A DNA stretch of 62,262 bases, from assembly GCA_021323395.1 (NCBI GenBank), contig JAJONL010000005.1:1-62262 (forward strand), read 5' to 3'. The stretch is from Nitrospira sp. GTDB lineage: Bacteria > Nitrospirota > Nitrospiria > Nitrospirales > Nitrospiraceae. Position numbers and translations under genes: made by a program. The notes under the pieces were generated by a model, which was not told where the DNA came from, made no database searches, and worked only from the letters and a program-made list of their open reading frames with translations. Of the stretch, positions 36,921 to 48,140 are shown in pieces (the first letter of the stretch is position 1; the number at the start of each line of letters is the position of its first letter).

Positions 36921-38003
36921 ATGACACGTCAAACAGTATTGCTCGGCATGAGCGGCGGAGTAGATAGTTCCGTTGCGGCCTCTCTTCTGGTGCGGCAGGG
37001 ATATGAGGTCCATGGCGTCACGCTCCAGGTGTGGGAACATGAGGATGATCAGGTGGCCGCCTCCAAGCGCTGGGAGGAGCGTGGTTGTTGCAAGATTGGT
37101 ATCGCAAAGTTTGTTGCCCAGCGCCTGAATATTCCATACGAAGTCGTTGACCGGCGCGAGGCTTTCCGGCAAGGCGTGATCGAGGATTTTGTGGCTGGGT
37201 ATGAAGCCGGCACGACGCCGAACCCCTGCGTACGATGCAACGAGCGTGTGAAGCTCCGGTCTCTGTCTGCTTTGGCAGAAGAACGGGGAATGGATTATGT
37301 GGCGACGGGCCACTACGCCCGCGTTCAGCAGGTGGGAGGCCAGTGGTCACTGCATCGCGCTCTGGATCAGCGCAAGGATCAAAGTTATTTTCTGTATCGA
37401 CTCAATCCGGACTGGTTGCCGCGATTGCTGTTTCCGGTGGGACACATGCAAAAACGTGACGTCTGGCAAGAGGCTGAATCACTTGGATTGCCGGTGGAAG
37501 AACTCAAGGAAAGCCAAGAAATCTGTTTTGTGAGCCACGGAGACTACCGCACCTTCATCGAGCAGGAGCGGCCGGAAGTCAAACAGCCCGGCTCATTCGT
37601 CGGCGTGGATGGTGAAGTCCTCGGACGGCACGAAGGCATCGCCTTTTATACACCCGGTCAGCGCCGCGGATTGGGCATTGCGGTGGGCCAGAGGCTCTAT
37701 GTGCAGAAAGTCATCCCGGAATCGAGCCAAGTCGTCCTCTGTACAGAAGATCAACTGACACAGACAGAATGTTCTGTGGGTGATCTCAGGGCCATTGACC
37801 CGGTGATCGGCCAGCAGGCGGTTGTGGCTGAAGTGAAGGTACGTTATGCCACGCCTCCTTCGACCGCTACCCTCGTGCCCTCGGGGCGCGGGGTGCTTCA
37901 CGTTCGGTTTCATCAGCCGCAACGAGCGCTCAGCCCCGGCCAGTCCGCCGTGTTTTACGATGGTGATCGAGTGCTCGGCGGCGGCATCATCCAACGCAGT
38001 TAA
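36921..38003 (+). CDS. mnmA: tRNA-specific 2-thiouridylase MnmA
   Basis: Adds sulphur to position 2 of U34 in tRNA-Lys, Glu and Gln. The 360-residue protein has the PP-loop LGMSGGVDSSVAA, the first catalytic Cys in TPNPCVRCNERVK, a tRNA-binding helical middle, and the second Cys in ESQEICFVSHGDY. With mnmE and mnmG upstream, three enzymes that act on wobble U34 are within 8 kb. Confidence 0.96.
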   Translation: MTRQTVLLGMSGGVDSSVAASLLVRQGYEVHGVTLQVWEHEDDQVAASKRWEERGCCKIGIAKFVAQRLNIPYEVVDRREAFRQGVIEDFVAGYEAGTTPNPCVRCNERVKLRSLSALAEERGMDYVATGHYARVQQVGGQWSLHRALDQRKDQSYFLYRLNPDWLPRLLFPVGHMQKRDVWQEAESLGLPVEELKESQEICFVSHGDYRTFIEQERPEVKQPGSFVGVDGEVLGRHEGIAFYTPGQRRGLGIAVGQRLYVQKVIPESSQVVLCTEDQLTQTECSVGDLRAIDPVIGQQAVVAEVKVRYATPPSTATLVPSGRGVLHVRFHQPQRALSPGQSAVFYDGDRVLGGGIIQRS

Positions 38004-38052
38004 CCATCCACAGATGTGTTTCCTTTTAATGACCATGCCCATTTGAGTCGGA

Positions 38053-38131
38053 CATGGGAGAGAGTTCCACTGCGCGCGTCCAACGAGGCCTTCCGAGGCG
38101 CGCGTTGCGCGAGCAAGAAGCCTCTCCCATG
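38053..38131. repeat. Palindromic repeat, copy A (before atpH)
   Basis: CATGGGAGAG (38053-38062) pairs with CTCTCCCATG (38122-38131) and encloses a GC-rich core (about 38070-38115: TGCGCGCGTCCAACGAGG, then GCGCGTTGCGCGAGCAA). The core is almost the reverse complement of a second copy at 42799-42866. It could form a long RNA or DNA hairpin between mnmA and the atp genes and may attenuate read-through. Confidence 0.8.
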
Positions 38132-38151
38132 TTTGACTCTCCCTCCCCTCC

Positions 38152-38181
38152 TTGACAGTGCCCGCGTCTGGATGCTAACTT
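38152..38181 (+). promoter_or_regulatory. Possible promoter for the atpHAGDC genes
   Basis: TTGACA at 38152-38157 is an exact -35 box. TAACTT at 38176-38181, 18 bases on, is a weak -10. They lie about 80 bases before the atpH start and after the palindromic repeat, as expected for a promoter that separates atp from mnmA. Confidence 0.4.
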
Positions 38182-38259
38182 GGCGCGCTTTTTGTCGTGC
38201 CCACCGCACGCAAGCTTCCCGCTTGATCAAAACACGGTTCACCGTAGCGGATAGTCATT

Positions 38260-38799
38260 GTGATTAAGACAGCTGTCGCACGTCGATACGCAAAAGCTCT
38301 GTTCGAACTTCTCGATGGCCCCAGCATCGAGCCTGCTCGCGTCGCATTGCATGGACTGGGGGAGGCCTTTGCCCAGTCGGCTGCGTTGCGCCATGCCATA
38401 GCCTCACCCGTCTTCCCAGAAGAGACCAAGTTGGGGGTGCTGATCGAATTAGCAACCCGTTTCGGATGCCCACCGATCGGCAAGAAATTTTTGGATCAAT
38501 TGGTGAAGAAAAATCGTGTCAGTTTCCTGCCGGACATCGCCGAGGCCTTCGCGAAGCTCGTGGATGCATCGAAGGGAACGCAACAAGTCTCGGTGTCATC
38601 CGCTGATGCGTTGCCTGCTCCCGAACAGGATCGAATCACCACTCGATTGCGCGACCTTTTGAAGCGCGACGTCGATGTCACATTCCATACCGCACCCGAA
38701 CATGTCGCCGGCCTCCATATCCGCCTGGGCAGTACCGTCGTAGACAGCACGGTCCGGGGCCGGCTGAACGCCATGCAGCGTGTGTTGACCAAGGAGTAG
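38260..38799 (+). CDS. atpH: ATP synthase F1 subunit delta
   Basis: Stalk subunit linking F1 to the F0 b subunits (179 residues). It has the N-terminal helical bundle ([13 protein letters not shown]) and the C-terminal signature region with [16 protein letters not shown]. The start codon is GTG 38260 ([10 protein letters not shown]). It is followed two bases later by atpA. The F0 genes (a, b, c) are not adjacent and must lie elsewhere. Confidence 0.94.
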   Translation: MIKTAVARRYAKALFELLDGPSIEPARVALHGLGEAFAQSAALRHAIASPVFPEETKLGVLIELATRFGCPPIGKKFLDQLVKKNRVSFLPDIAEAFAKLVDASKGTQQVSVSSADALPAPEQDRITTRLRDLLKRDVDVTFHTAPEHVAGLHIRLGSTVVDSTVRGRLNAMQRVLTKE

Positions 38800-38801
38800 C
38801 C

Positions 38802-40319
38802 ATGCAGATCAAGGCAGAAGAGATCAGCTCCATCATCAAAGAGAAGATCAAAGGCTTCGACCAACAGGTCGACGTCAGCCAAACCGGCTCAGTCATCCAG
38901 GTCGGAGACGGAATTGCCAAGGTCTACGGATTAGACGGCGCCATGGCCGGTGAGATGCTGGAATTTCCCGGCGGCCTGTACGGGATTGCGCTGAACCTTG
39001 AAGAAGACAATGTCGGCGCCGTCTTGATGGGCGACGATGTCGGCATTAAAGAGGGTGATCCCGTCAAGCGGACCGGCCGCATCGCGGAAATTCCGGTCGG
39101 TGAAGCCTTGATCGGACGGGTCGTGAATGCCATCGGGCAGCCGATCGATGGCAAGGGCCCGATCAACTCGCCCCATTCGTCCCGCATCGAAATGGTTGCG
39201 CCCGGTGTGAATACTCGCCAATCGGTGCGTGAGCCGCTACAAACCGGCATCAAGGCCATCGATGCCATGATCCCGATCGGTCGTGGTCAGCGCGAGCTGA
39301 TCATCGGTGACCGCCAAACCGGCAAGACCGCGATCGCCGTCGATACCATCATCAATCAAAAGGGCCTCGGTGTATTCTGCATCTACGTCGCCGTCGGCCA
39401 GAAGCGCTCGACCGTCGCCCGCGTGGTGAAGACGCTGGAAGAGAATCATGCAATGGAATACAGCATGGTGGTCGCGGCGACCGCCAGCGATCCTGCGCCG
39501 ATGCAGTTCTTGGCGCCGTTTTCGGGTGCGGCGATCGGTGAATATTTCCGTGACAACGGCAAACATGCTCTCATTGTGTACGATGACCTGTCGAAGCACG
39601 CTGTGGCCTATCGCCAGCTCTCCCTGTTGCTTCGCCGTCCGCCTGGCCGGGAAGCCTATCCGGGCGATGTATTTTATCTGCACTCCCGGCTGTTGGAGCG
39701 CGCTGCGAAGCTGAGCGATCAGCTCGGCGGGGGAAGTTTGACTGCCCTTCCGATCATCGAGACGCAAGCCGGTGACGTGTCAGCCTACATTCCAACCAAC
39801 GTGATCTCCATCACGGATGGCCAGATCTATCTGGGAAGCGACCTGTTCTATTCGGGTATTCGTCCCGCCATCAACGTCGGTCTGTCCGTGTCTCGCGTGG
39901 GTGGTTCGGCGCAGATCAAGACTATGAAGCAGGTCGCAGGAACCTTGCGGTTGGATCTCGCGCAGTATCGTGAAATGGCGGCATTCTCCCAGTTCGGCAG
40001 CGAACTCGACAAGGCCACGCAGATGCAGCTTGCCCGTGGTGTGCGCATGGTGGAGTTGCTCAAGCAAGGGCAGTACAAGCCGATGCCCGTGGCTGATCAG
40101 GTCCTGTCGATCTACGCAGGCGTCAACGGGTTCTTGGACGATGTGCCGGTAGACAAGGTCCTGGCGTTCGAGGCGGACCTGCTCCATTACGTCGCGCAGA
40201 ACCATCAAGACATGCGAAAAGACCTTGCCACCGTCGGAAAAATCGACGACAAGGTAGGCGGGAAACTCAAAGAGATCATCGCGACGTTCAAGCAGAAAAT
40301 GGGCTACGGAGCAAAATAG
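38802..40319 (+). CDS. atpA: ATP synthase F1 subunit alpha
   Basis: Nucleotide-binding, non-catalytic subunit (505 residues, normal length). It has Walker [16 protein letters not shown], the alpha signature with [17 protein letters not shown], and the arginine finger in that segment. It is followed by a 65-base gap holding two tandem GCTGAGC units. Confidence 0.97.
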   Translation: MQIKAEEISSIIKEKIKGFDQQVDVSQTGSVIQVGDGIAKVYGLDGAMAGEMLEFPGGLYGIALNLEEDNVGAVLMGDDVGIKEGDPVKRTGRIAEIPVGEALIGRVVNAIGQPIDGKGPINSPHSSRIEMVAPGVNTRQSVREPLQTGIKAIDAMIPIGRGQRELIIGDRQTGKTAIAVDTIINQKGLGVFCIYVAVGQKRSTVARVVKTLEENHAMEYSMVVAATASDPAPMQFLAPFSGAAIGEYFRDNGKHALIVYDDLSKHAVAYRQLSLLLRRPPGREAYPGDVFYLHSRLLERAAKLSDQLGGGSLTALPIIETQAGDVSAYIPTNVISITDGQIYLGSDLFYSGIRPAINVGLSVSRVGGSAQIKTMKQVAGTLRLDLAQYREMAAFSQFGSELDKATQMQLARGVRMVELLKQGQYKPMPVADQVLSIYAGVNGFLDDVPVDKVLAFEADLLHYVAQNHQDMRKDLATVGKIDDKVGGKLKEIIATFKQKMGYGAK

Positions 40320-40384
40320 CGATCAGCCTTCAGTGATCAGCATTGAGCTGAGCGCTGAGCGCCGACTGCTGTGAGCATACAAGA

Positions 40385-41272
40385 ATGCCGAGCTTGCAAT
40401 CTCTCAGGCGGAAAATTGCCGCCTTCAAAAATACCCAGAAGATTACGAAAGCCATGAAAATGGTTGCGGCGGCGAAGCTCAAGCGCTCGCAAGACCGCAT
40501 TTTGGCTGCGAGGCCCTATGCCCACAAGATGCGAGGCGTGTTGCGCAATCTCAGCCAACGCGTGAATCGCAGCGCTCATCCCCTGTTGCAAAAGCGCGCG
40601 GGGAGAAAAGTAGAAATTCTCGTGGTGACGAGTGACCGCGGGCTCTGTGGGGGCTTCAACGGTAACATCGTTCGAAAAAGCGCCGAATTCGTCCGGCAGT
40701 GCGAAGCGCAGGGACTGTCGGTCAACCTCAGCATCATCGGACGGAAAGGGCGTGACTATTTCAGGCGGCGTTCCTGGGCGATTCGGCAGGAATGGACGGG
40801 AGTGTTTGACAAGCTGAGCTTCGAGCATGCGATCGATATCGGCGGCGACCTCACGGAAAACTTCGTGAAGGGCACATTCGATGAACTGTATGTGGTCTAC
40901 AACGAATTCAAGTCTGCGATCCAGCAGCGGGTAATCGTCGAAAAGTTGTTCCCCATTGATACCGATGTGGAATTCGGATCCGACCAGAACCTGCCTCACG
41001 ACTCTGTCCTCGGCGGAAGTTATCTGGTCGAGCCGGATGAGGGCGAGCTTCTGAGTGCCCTGGTTCCGAAGCATTTTCAGATTCAGGCCTATCGCATCCT
41101 GCTGGAATCCGCGGCGGCGGAACATGGGGCGCGCATGGCAGCGATGGACGGCGCAACCCGCAATGCCGGCCAGCTCATTAAAAAAGTGACCTTGTACTAC
41201 AACAAGACCCGCCAGGCAGCGATTACGAAAGAACTCATGGACATCGTCGGCGGCGCTGAGGCCCTGAAATGA
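40385..41272 (+). CDS. atpG: ATP synthase F1 subunit gamma
   Basis: Central rotor shaft (295 residues). Both ends are the conserved coiled-coil helices: LQSLRRKIAAFKNTQKITKAMKMVAAAKL at the N-terminus and a C-terminal helix with NAGQLIKKVTLYYNKTRQAAITKEL. The middle Rossmann-like part begins VTSDRGLCGGFNGN. Confidence 0.96.
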   Translation: MPSLQSLRRKIAAFKNTQKITKAMKMVAAAKLKRSQDRILAARPYAHKMRGVLRNLSQRVNRSAHPLLQKRAGRKVEILVVTSDRGLCGGFNGNIVRKSAEFVRQCEAQGLSVNLSIIGRKGRDYFRRRSWAIRQEWTGVFDKLSFEHAIDIGGDLTENFVKGTFDELYVVYNEFKSAIQQRVIVEKLFPIDTDVEFGSDQNLPHDSVLGGSYLVEPDEGELLSALVPKHFQIQAYRILLESAAAEHGARMAAMDGATRNAGQLIKKVTLYYNKTRQAAITKELMDIVGGAEALK

Positions 41273-41304
41273 AATGTGGACTGAGGAATGCTGTATTGCG
41301 GTGA

Positions 41305-42783
<1,479 letters not shown>

Positions 42784-42798
42784 GAGAGTGGGCTCCGA

Positions 42799-42866
42799 GC
42801 GTCCTCTTTGCTCGCGCAACGCGCGGTCTCCGAAGACCCTCGTTGGACCCGCGCAGGAGAGGACGC
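42799..42866. repeat. Palindromic repeat, copy B (between atpD and atpC)
   Basis: GCGTCCTCT (42799-42807) pairs with AGAGGACGC (42858-42866). The enclosed core (TTGCTCGCGCAACGCGCGG, later CTCGTTGGACCCGCGCAG) is nearly the reverse complement of the core at 38053-38131. The outer stems of the two copies differ in sequence but each is self-complementary, as in REP-like elements or structured RNA. It sits between atpD and atpC and could adjust their relative expression. Confidence 0.8.
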
Positions 42867-42907
42867 ATCGTTTCCCTCTCCATGGGATAAGGGAGTAGTA
42901 GAAGAAG

Positions 42908-43327
42908 ATGGCGGGGAAGATTTTATTAGAAGTGGTGACGCCGGAGAAGTTGCTCCTGAGCCAAGAGGTCGAGGAGGTCATTGCCCCTGGGAGCGAGGGA
43001 GAATTCGGTGTGTTGCCCGGACACTGCCATTTTCTATCCAGCCTGCGTATCGGAGAGCTACGGTATAAGAGCCAAGAGGTGTGGCGGTACATGTCGATCC
43101 TCTGGGGCTACGCCGAGGTGACGCCGACCAAAGTCACTGTCATGGCTGAAGTCGCGGAGAAGGCGGAAGATATCGATGTGGGGCGCGCCCAGCAAGCCGT
43201 TGAACTGGCCGAACAACGTCTCCTGGCCGGTGGTCTTCCATCGGAAGTGAAAGACGCTCAGATCAGTCTCGAAAAGGCCCGTCTGCGTAAAAAGATCGCC
43301 GATCGCGCCAAACACGGCCATTCGTAA
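42908..43327 (+). CDS. atpC: ATP synthase F1 subunit epsilon
   Basis: Regulatory subunit at the foot of the rotor (139 residues). The N-terminal beta sandwich (ILLEVVTPEKLLLSQEVEEVIAPGSEGEFGVLPGH) is followed by a C-terminal helical hairpin (about 90-139). It is set off from atpD by 124 bases that contain repeat copy B. Confidence 0.95.
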   Translation: MAGKILLEVVTPEKLLLSQEVEEVIAPGSEGEFGVLPGHCHFLSSLRIGELRYKSQEVWRYMSILWGYAEVTPTKVTVMAEVAEKAEDIDVGRAQQAVELAEQRLLAGGLPSEVKDAQISLEKARLRKKIADRAKHGHS

Positions 43328-43655
43328 GGCAAGCCGTTCCTGAGCGCGGCACTTCCCGAAGGGTTCAGTTACGATGAAGTGCCGCTCCAGGCACCAGGCC
43401 AGCAGCAAGTCCTTCTCGTTCTCGCTCCCTCCTTAGCAGTCGGAAATCATACCGCTCACATTGCTCATAGCCTGATAAGGTGTCCCCTTTCTGAAGCCAT
43501 CTGATTTCGGACAAGGGAACAGTCGGCGATTCCTCTGCTCCGCCCATTCAGGGATACCGAGAATCCAGCCGATGCGGACTCTTGATCAATTCTATCTTGC
43601 GGTCCGATTCTGGGAACCGCAAGATGCAGCCACTGATCACATCACCGGCACAAGA
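43328..43655. other. Convergent intergenic region after atpC
   Basis: No gene seen. It separates the plus-strand atp genes from the minus-strand haem protein and presumably contains the ends of both transcripts, but no hairpin with a T tract was recognised. Confidence 0.4.
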
Positions 43656-44252
43656 TTATTGTTTTACTGGAATGCTGATCACAATCGCTCCCATGACGTC
43701 ATTGATCTTGAAGTCGCGTTTGGGGCTATCTTGATGCGCATTGTGGCAGCCGATGCAGGCCTGTGTCACCGCAAGGTCCGGATAGATGGCCTGGAAGTAA
43801 CTGGCCCCTCCTTCCTTCACGAAACCGGTATGGGGCTTGGTGGGATGAGTGAGAACAGCACCTAGACCTGTTTTTTCAAATTCACTGGCAGCGACATTCC
43901 GTTTGTTGATCGGCCAGAGGCTGATCAATCGATACTGGATGCCGATGCCTTTTTTTGCCATGGCACGGCCAGACTCCATGAGGAATTGAGCCGGGAGAGG
44001 CAGCGTATTTTTCTGCTCCCAGTTTTCCGAAGCCACGACCACCCCCTTGGCCTGCAGCCGCTCCACGACGTGCCTGGTGTACACGTCACGGTCCGCCTCG
44101 ATTACGGCATGCACGTAATCCGCCACCATCTCTATGGGCAGACTCACAGCGTTCCCTTCCGGGGCCGCACTACTCGGCCGGAGTAAGTCGACAATTCCCA
44201 ACCCGAATAGCAGCAAGAGAATGCCCCACAGCAACTTTTTGGAGGATGTCAT
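43656..44252 (-). CDS. Tll0287-like (DUF3365) single-haem protein, copy 1
   Basis: Exported protein of 198 residues. A hydrophobic N-terminal helix (about 6-24) serves as signal or anchor. The Tll0287-like domain (about 40-195) includes EMVADYVHAVIEADRDVYTRH, LPLPAQFLMESGRAMA, RLISLWPINKRN, and a single c-type haem site CIGCH (166-170) followed by NAHQDSPKRDFKINDVMGAIVISIP. The fold is PAS-like with bound haem; some homologues are sensor domains. No kinase is attached here. A paralogue lies 3.9 kb away on the other side of the Anbu cluster, on the same strand. Confidence 0.9.
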   Translation of the reverse strand: MTSSKKLLWGILLLLFGLGIVDLLRPSSAAPEGNAVSLPIEMVADYVHAVIEADRDVYTRHVVERLQAKGVVVASENWEQKNTLPLPAQFLMESGRAMAKKGIGIQYRLISLWPINKRNVAASEFEKTGLGAVLTHPTKPHTGFVKEGGASYFQAIYPDLAVTQACIGCHNAHQDSPKRDFKINDVMGAIVISIPVKQ

Positions 44253-44818
44253 AGAAACCTCCTTGTTGTCCTCGTGGACACGTCGGTGTGTTTCGCCGCG
44301 TCTCCTTAAGGGGGTGAACTGCAGAGTAGTTAAGTGGTCCGATAACCGCGGACACGAATTGAGTGACTTGTTGAAGCGGAAGGTTGAAACCGCCGATCTC
44401 AGGTGAGATATGGACAGGGTGAGGTGGTTGAATCAGGCGGCGGTCGAGGCTATTGACGCAGCGTAAGACGGGCACATCGTAAGAAGGTACCGAAGACATC
44501 GCCCGGTTCCTCCATGCCGTATGATGCGGCGTGCCCACCAGATCATACGTGACTCATCATACGCTCCGCACTGGAAGCTGTCCAATGATCTGGTGACAGT
44601 CGGCAAAAAGAACCGACCTGTTCAGTGAAAATACGGCCATTCCGAAACGTCATACCATAGGCCGGTTCGTCCAGACGCACATGCCGAGTGATGGCACCGA
44701 TGCGGCTGTCAAACGAATGGAGTGTCCGAGCGACTGTGGGGAGGCCTGGTGGCGTTCGAGAGAAAGGGACCGCGAGAAAGATTGAAGGGGCCACCGCTGG
44801 GCAACCGGTAGGCAGGAA
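44253..44818. other. Gene-free stretch
   Basis: About 560 bases between copy 1 of the haem protein and the Anbu gene. One minus-strand frame (44543-44794, GTG start, no ribosome-binding site) is open, but its product matches nothing I know. No hairpin with a T tract was seen. Confidence 0.4.
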
Positions 44819-45589
44819 TCAAGGCGCCGTATTGTCTGCTCGCCGTGGGGAGGAACGGCTTGTGTGGGGGAGAGCATCCAACAGGCGCTCCACCCAAGAC
44901 GAGGGGAGCTTTTCTACTGCATCATAAATGCGCGATTGCCACCAGGAAGAAATGTCGGCAAGGTCTTCCTTTTGGAAACGGTGTTTGAGTATGTCGAAGG
45001 TGTCATGCCGGTACAGCACCACATCAAGCGGATATTCGACGCTGGTGGAACTGGTGCGCGTGGCATCAAAGGCCAGGAAACCGACTTTGAGGGCGAGATC
45101 CATGCTGGTGTGATACCGAAGCACCCGATCGAGGAGCGGTTTCCCATAGCCGGACTCGCCGATGATGCAGTAGGGGGTTCCTTCACTCACTTCCACCCAA
45201 TTTCCCTGCGGATAGATCAAATACAGCTTATGTGCGAGGTCGTTCTCCAATTGTCCGCCGACCAAAGCATGGAGATTGAAGATCAGTCCCGCATTGTATA
45301 AGGCGTTTTTATCCTCATCGGCGACACGGCGGATTTGTGCGGCAAACACATTAACCGCCTTGAACAATTTGTCGAAACTCTGATCACTTTCACTAATGGC
45401 TTCATCGAAATAGGTGACGGCCTTGTCTCGCACCGATCGTAATCCGGATGTCATGAGGAACATCGAGTGGCGGCCATGTTGATGGATTGAGACCTTCCCT
45501 GCCGTGATGAATTCCACCCCGGTCGTCACCCGAGTGTCGGCGATCCCGACCAACCCATCCTCCACTTTCATCCCCAAGCAAAACGTCAT
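44819..45589 (-). CDS. Anbu (proteasome-type Ntn-hydrolase, ancestral beta subunit)
   Basis: Cytoplasmic proteasome-related protein of 256 residues. After removal of Met the N-terminal Thr2 (MTFCLGMK) would be the nucleophile, with Asp18 (IADTR) and Lys32 in the expected region. Anbu proteins assemble into open helical or ring forms; peptidase activity has been hard to show. The start at 45589 was chosen because GGAGGGACA precedes it and because it exposes the Thr. The longer frame from 45667 would bury that residue. The start overlaps the alpha-E stop (ATGA), so the two are coupled. Confidence 0.92.
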   Translation of the reverse strand: MTFCLGMKVEDGLVGIADTRVTTGVEFITAGKVSIHQHGRHSMFLMTSGLRSVRDKAVTYFDEAISESDQSFDKLFKAVNVFAAQIRRVADEDKNALYNAGLIFNLHALVGGQLENDLAHKLYLIYPQGNWVEVSEGTPYCIIGESGYGKPLLDRVLRYHTSMDLALKVGFLAFDATRTSSTSVEYPLDVVLYRHDTFDILKHRFQKEDLADISSWWQSRIYDAVEKLPSSWVERLLDALPHTSRSSPRRADNTAP

Positions 45590-46566
45590 TGTCCCTCCGG
45601 TATGGACTGTGTGCCGTGCACGCGGCGAGGAGCAAAGAAGGTTTCGAAAATAGCTTCGCCCACCCAATTGAGCCTGGTTTGAAAGTCATCCACAAATTCA
45701 TGCAGGCCTCGCGTGACGCAGTCTTCAATGTCGACGAAGTCCAGCTCGGCGCGCAGTCGTCCCAACCGCTTTTCCGCCATATTTTGATAGGATCCCCGTT
45801 CGGAACCGCTAATGGCATGGAGTGAGTCCTCTGACTTGATCAGACAATAACGGATCGCCCTGGGAAACGTGGGATCCAAGATGAGGAAGGCGGCCACGTC
45901 ATCCGGCGCGATGCGCCCGTAACGTTTGTAATACATCTCCAAGGCGCTTGCGGACTTCAGCAGGTCCGACCACTGGATCATATCGAATGGGGTGCCGACT
46001 TCATCGGCGGTCGGTAAGAGGATGAAATATTTTACATCGAGGATGCGGGAGGTTTTGTCGGCCCGTTCGAGGAGGCGGCCGAGTCGTGCAAAGTGCCAAC
46101 CTTCTCCATGCGACATCGTGGCGTCGGTGATTCCCCATAGCAGGTGGCTCGCGGCCTTCACCTCCCCGAGAAAGGCATGGAGGCTATGGCTGGACATGCC
46201 GCCTGTGACTGCGTCCCTGACCATCAAGTAAAAGCGGTTCACCTGTTCCCACATTTCGCTGGAAATGATTTCCCTCACGGATCGTGCATTTTCCCGGGCC
46301 TCCAAGAGGCAGGAAAGGATCGAATTCGCGTTCTCATGGTCGGCCACGAGAAAATGCAGCACGTTGTCTTTGGTCGCTTTTCCATACCGCGCGACAAAGG
46401 CCTCATGGTCACCCGTGGTCGCCACGAGCGGCTGCCACTGTTCGATAGTGCCGCGGGGCAGATCGAGTGAGAGGTTCAAATTGACTTCGATAAAACGCGC
46501 GTAATTTTCAGCCCGCTCAACATACCGATTGAGCCAATAAATGGAACTCGCCACTCTGCTCAGCAT
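45586..46566 (-). CDS. Alpha-E domain protein
   Basis: An all-helical protein of about 326 residues of the COG2307 (DUF403) family. The family N-terminus MLSRVASSIYWLNRYVERAENYARF defines the start at 46566; upstream residues in the open frame from 46674 are not family-like. Other helices carry the usual acidic pattern (SEMWEQVNRFYLMV, ERADKTSRILDVKYF). Alpha-E proteins are co-encoded with ATP-grasp and Anbu proteins in a predicted peptide-synthesis or modification system whose product is unknown. Confidence 0.92.
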   Translation of the reverse strand: MLSRVASSIYWLNRYVERAENYARFIEVNLNLSLDLPRGTIEQWQPLVATTGDHEAFVARYGKATKDNVLHFLVADHENANSILSCLLEARENARSVREIISSEMWEQVNRFYLMVRDAVTGGMSSHSLHAFLGEVKAASHLLWGITDATMSHGEGWHFARLGRLLERADKTSRILDVKYFILLPTADEVGTPFDMIQWSDLLKSASALEMYYKRYGRIAPDDVAAFLILDPTFPRAIRYCLIKSEDSLHAISGSERGSYQNMAEKRLGRLRAELDFVDIEDCVTRGLHEFVDDFQTRLNWVGEAIFETFFAPRRVHGTQSIPEGQ

Positions 46567-46639
46567 CGCGTTGTCCGAATACGTCGTGTGCAGAGGCGCC
46601 GCCCAGCCGTTCGAGTCGAGGCGATTGCGGCGGTAGATC

Positions 46640-48064
46640 TCATGACAACACCCACGTATCTTTATTCCCGCCACCTTGTGACGAATTGACTACCAGAGAT
46701 CCTTTTCGCAAGGCCACGCGGGTCATGCCGCCAGGCAAGACATAGACATCCTTCCCCTGCAAGACGTACGGGCGTAAATCGACATGCCGTCCTTCGATAT
46801 GGTCCTCCACCAGCGTCGGGGCTCTGGAGAGCGCCAGCGTGGGTTGGGCGATGTAATTACGCGGGTCGGCCTGGATGCGATGGGCGCACGCTTCTCTCTC
46901 TTGTTGAGAGGCCTGCGGTCCGATCATCATGCCGTATCCGCCGGCCTCGTTGGTGGCCTTGACGACCAGTTGATCGAGATGTTCCAGCACATAGTCTCGA
47001 TCTCGGCGTTCCCAGCAAACATACGTGGGCACGTTGGGAAGCACCGGCTCCTCTGCCAGGTAGTAGTTGATGATTTTGGGAACATAGGCATAGATCGCCT
47101 TATCATCGGAGACGCCGGTGCCGGGCGCATTGGCCAGCGCCACCCGACCGTTTCTATAGGCTTCCATGACACCAGGAATGCCCAGCAGCGAATCAGGACG
47201 GAAGACCAACGGATCCAAATACTCGTCGTTGATTCGTCGATAGATCACGTCCACCCGTTGAGACCCCTTGGTGGTGCGCATGTGAACCGAACCATCGATG
47301 ACGGCCAAATCTCCGGCTTCGACGAGTTCGATCCCCATTTTCTGGGCCAAGAGCGAATGCTCATAATACGCGGCGTTATAAATGCCCGGCGTCAAAATCA
47401 CGATCGTCGGATCCGGGAAGTCTGACAGGGACCTGAGGGTTTCCAGTAGGCGGCTCGGGTACTCGTCGACCGGCCTGACGCGATAGGCTTCGAACAACTC
47501 CGGAAACGTCCGCTTCATGACCTGGCGGGCCTCCAGCACGTAGGCGACTCCCGACGGACAACGATTGTTGTCCTCGAGAATGTAGAATTGCCCGTCACTG
47601 ATGCGTACCAGATCGATCCCAGCGATGTGGCACCATATGCCCCGAGGCGGATTCAGTCCCATGCAAGCCTGTTGAAAACCCTTGCCGGAGTAAATCAATT
47701 CGCCGGGAATCACTCCGTCCTTGAGAATATTTTGGGCATGATATATATCGTCCAGAAAACAATTCAACGCGCGAATACGTTGCTGGAGGCCGGATTCGAT
47801 ATGGCTCCAATCCAACGCGGTGACGATCCGGGGTACGATATCGAATGGAAAAATCTTCTCCTGCTCGGCGTCGCTGCCATAGACGCCGAATGTCATGCCC
47901 ATGTTAAGAATGACATGCTCAGCCGCTTGCTGGCGCTTCCGGAGTTCCCCATCGGGAAGAGAGGCGAACTTCCTCAACAGTAGTGCGCTGCCTCGCCGAG
48001 GACGGCCGATCCCTTCATACAGCTCGTCGTAGAATTCGCCTGGGTCGTAGGTTGAAAACGTCAT
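46640..48064 (-). CDS. Circularly permuted ATP-grasp protein (type 2)
   Basis: A 474-residue member of COG2308 (DUF404/DUF407). Diagnostic segments are FDIVPRIVTALDWSHIESGL, RALNCFLDDIYHAQNIL, GVAYVLEARQVMKRTFPELF, YRRINDEYLDPLVF, and GGMTRVALRKGSLVVNSSQGG near the end. ATP-grasp enzymes usually form amide or ester bonds between a carboxylate and an amine using ATP; the substrate here is unknown. First gene of the ATP-grasp/alpha-E/Anbu operon. The transglutaminase often found with this set is absent nearby. Confidence 0.93.
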   Translation of the reverse strand: MTFSTYDPGEFYDELYEGIGRPRRGSALLLRKFASLPDGELRKRQQAAEHVILNMGMTFGVYGSDAEQEKIFPFDIVPRIVTALDWSHIESGLQQRIRALNCFLDDIYHAQNILKDGVIPGELIYSGKGFQQACMGLNPPRGIWCHIAGIDLVRISDGQFYILEDNNRCPSGVAYVLEARQVMKRTFPELFEAYRVRPVDEYPSRLLETLRSLSDFPDPTIVILTPGIYNAAYYEHSLLAQKMGIELVEAGDLAVIDGSVHMRTTKGSQRVDVIYRRINDEYLDPLVFRPDSLLGIPGVMEAYRNGRVALANAPGTGVSDDKAIYAYVPKIINYYLAEEPVLPNVPTYVCWERRDRDYVLEHLDQLVVKATNEAGGYGMMIGPQASQQEREACAHRIQADPRNYIAQPTLALSRAPTLVEDHIEGRHVDLRPYVLQGKDVYVLPGGMTRVALRKGSLVVNSSQGGGNKDTWVLS

Positions 48065-48140
48065 CTGGAGTCTCAGCCGCCTTGACCGTTCAATCGAATG
48101 GCCCCGCGCGGAGCGCCGCCCCCTCCAGCTCTGGAGTGAA

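Noticed and set aside
40347-40360. Tandem GCTGAGC units between atpA and atpG
   Set aside because: Only two units; too short to call a repeat array.
44543-44794. Minus-strand open frame of 83 codons between a haem protein and Anbu
   Set aside because: GTG start without a ribosome-binding site and no recognisable family; may be chance or a remnant.
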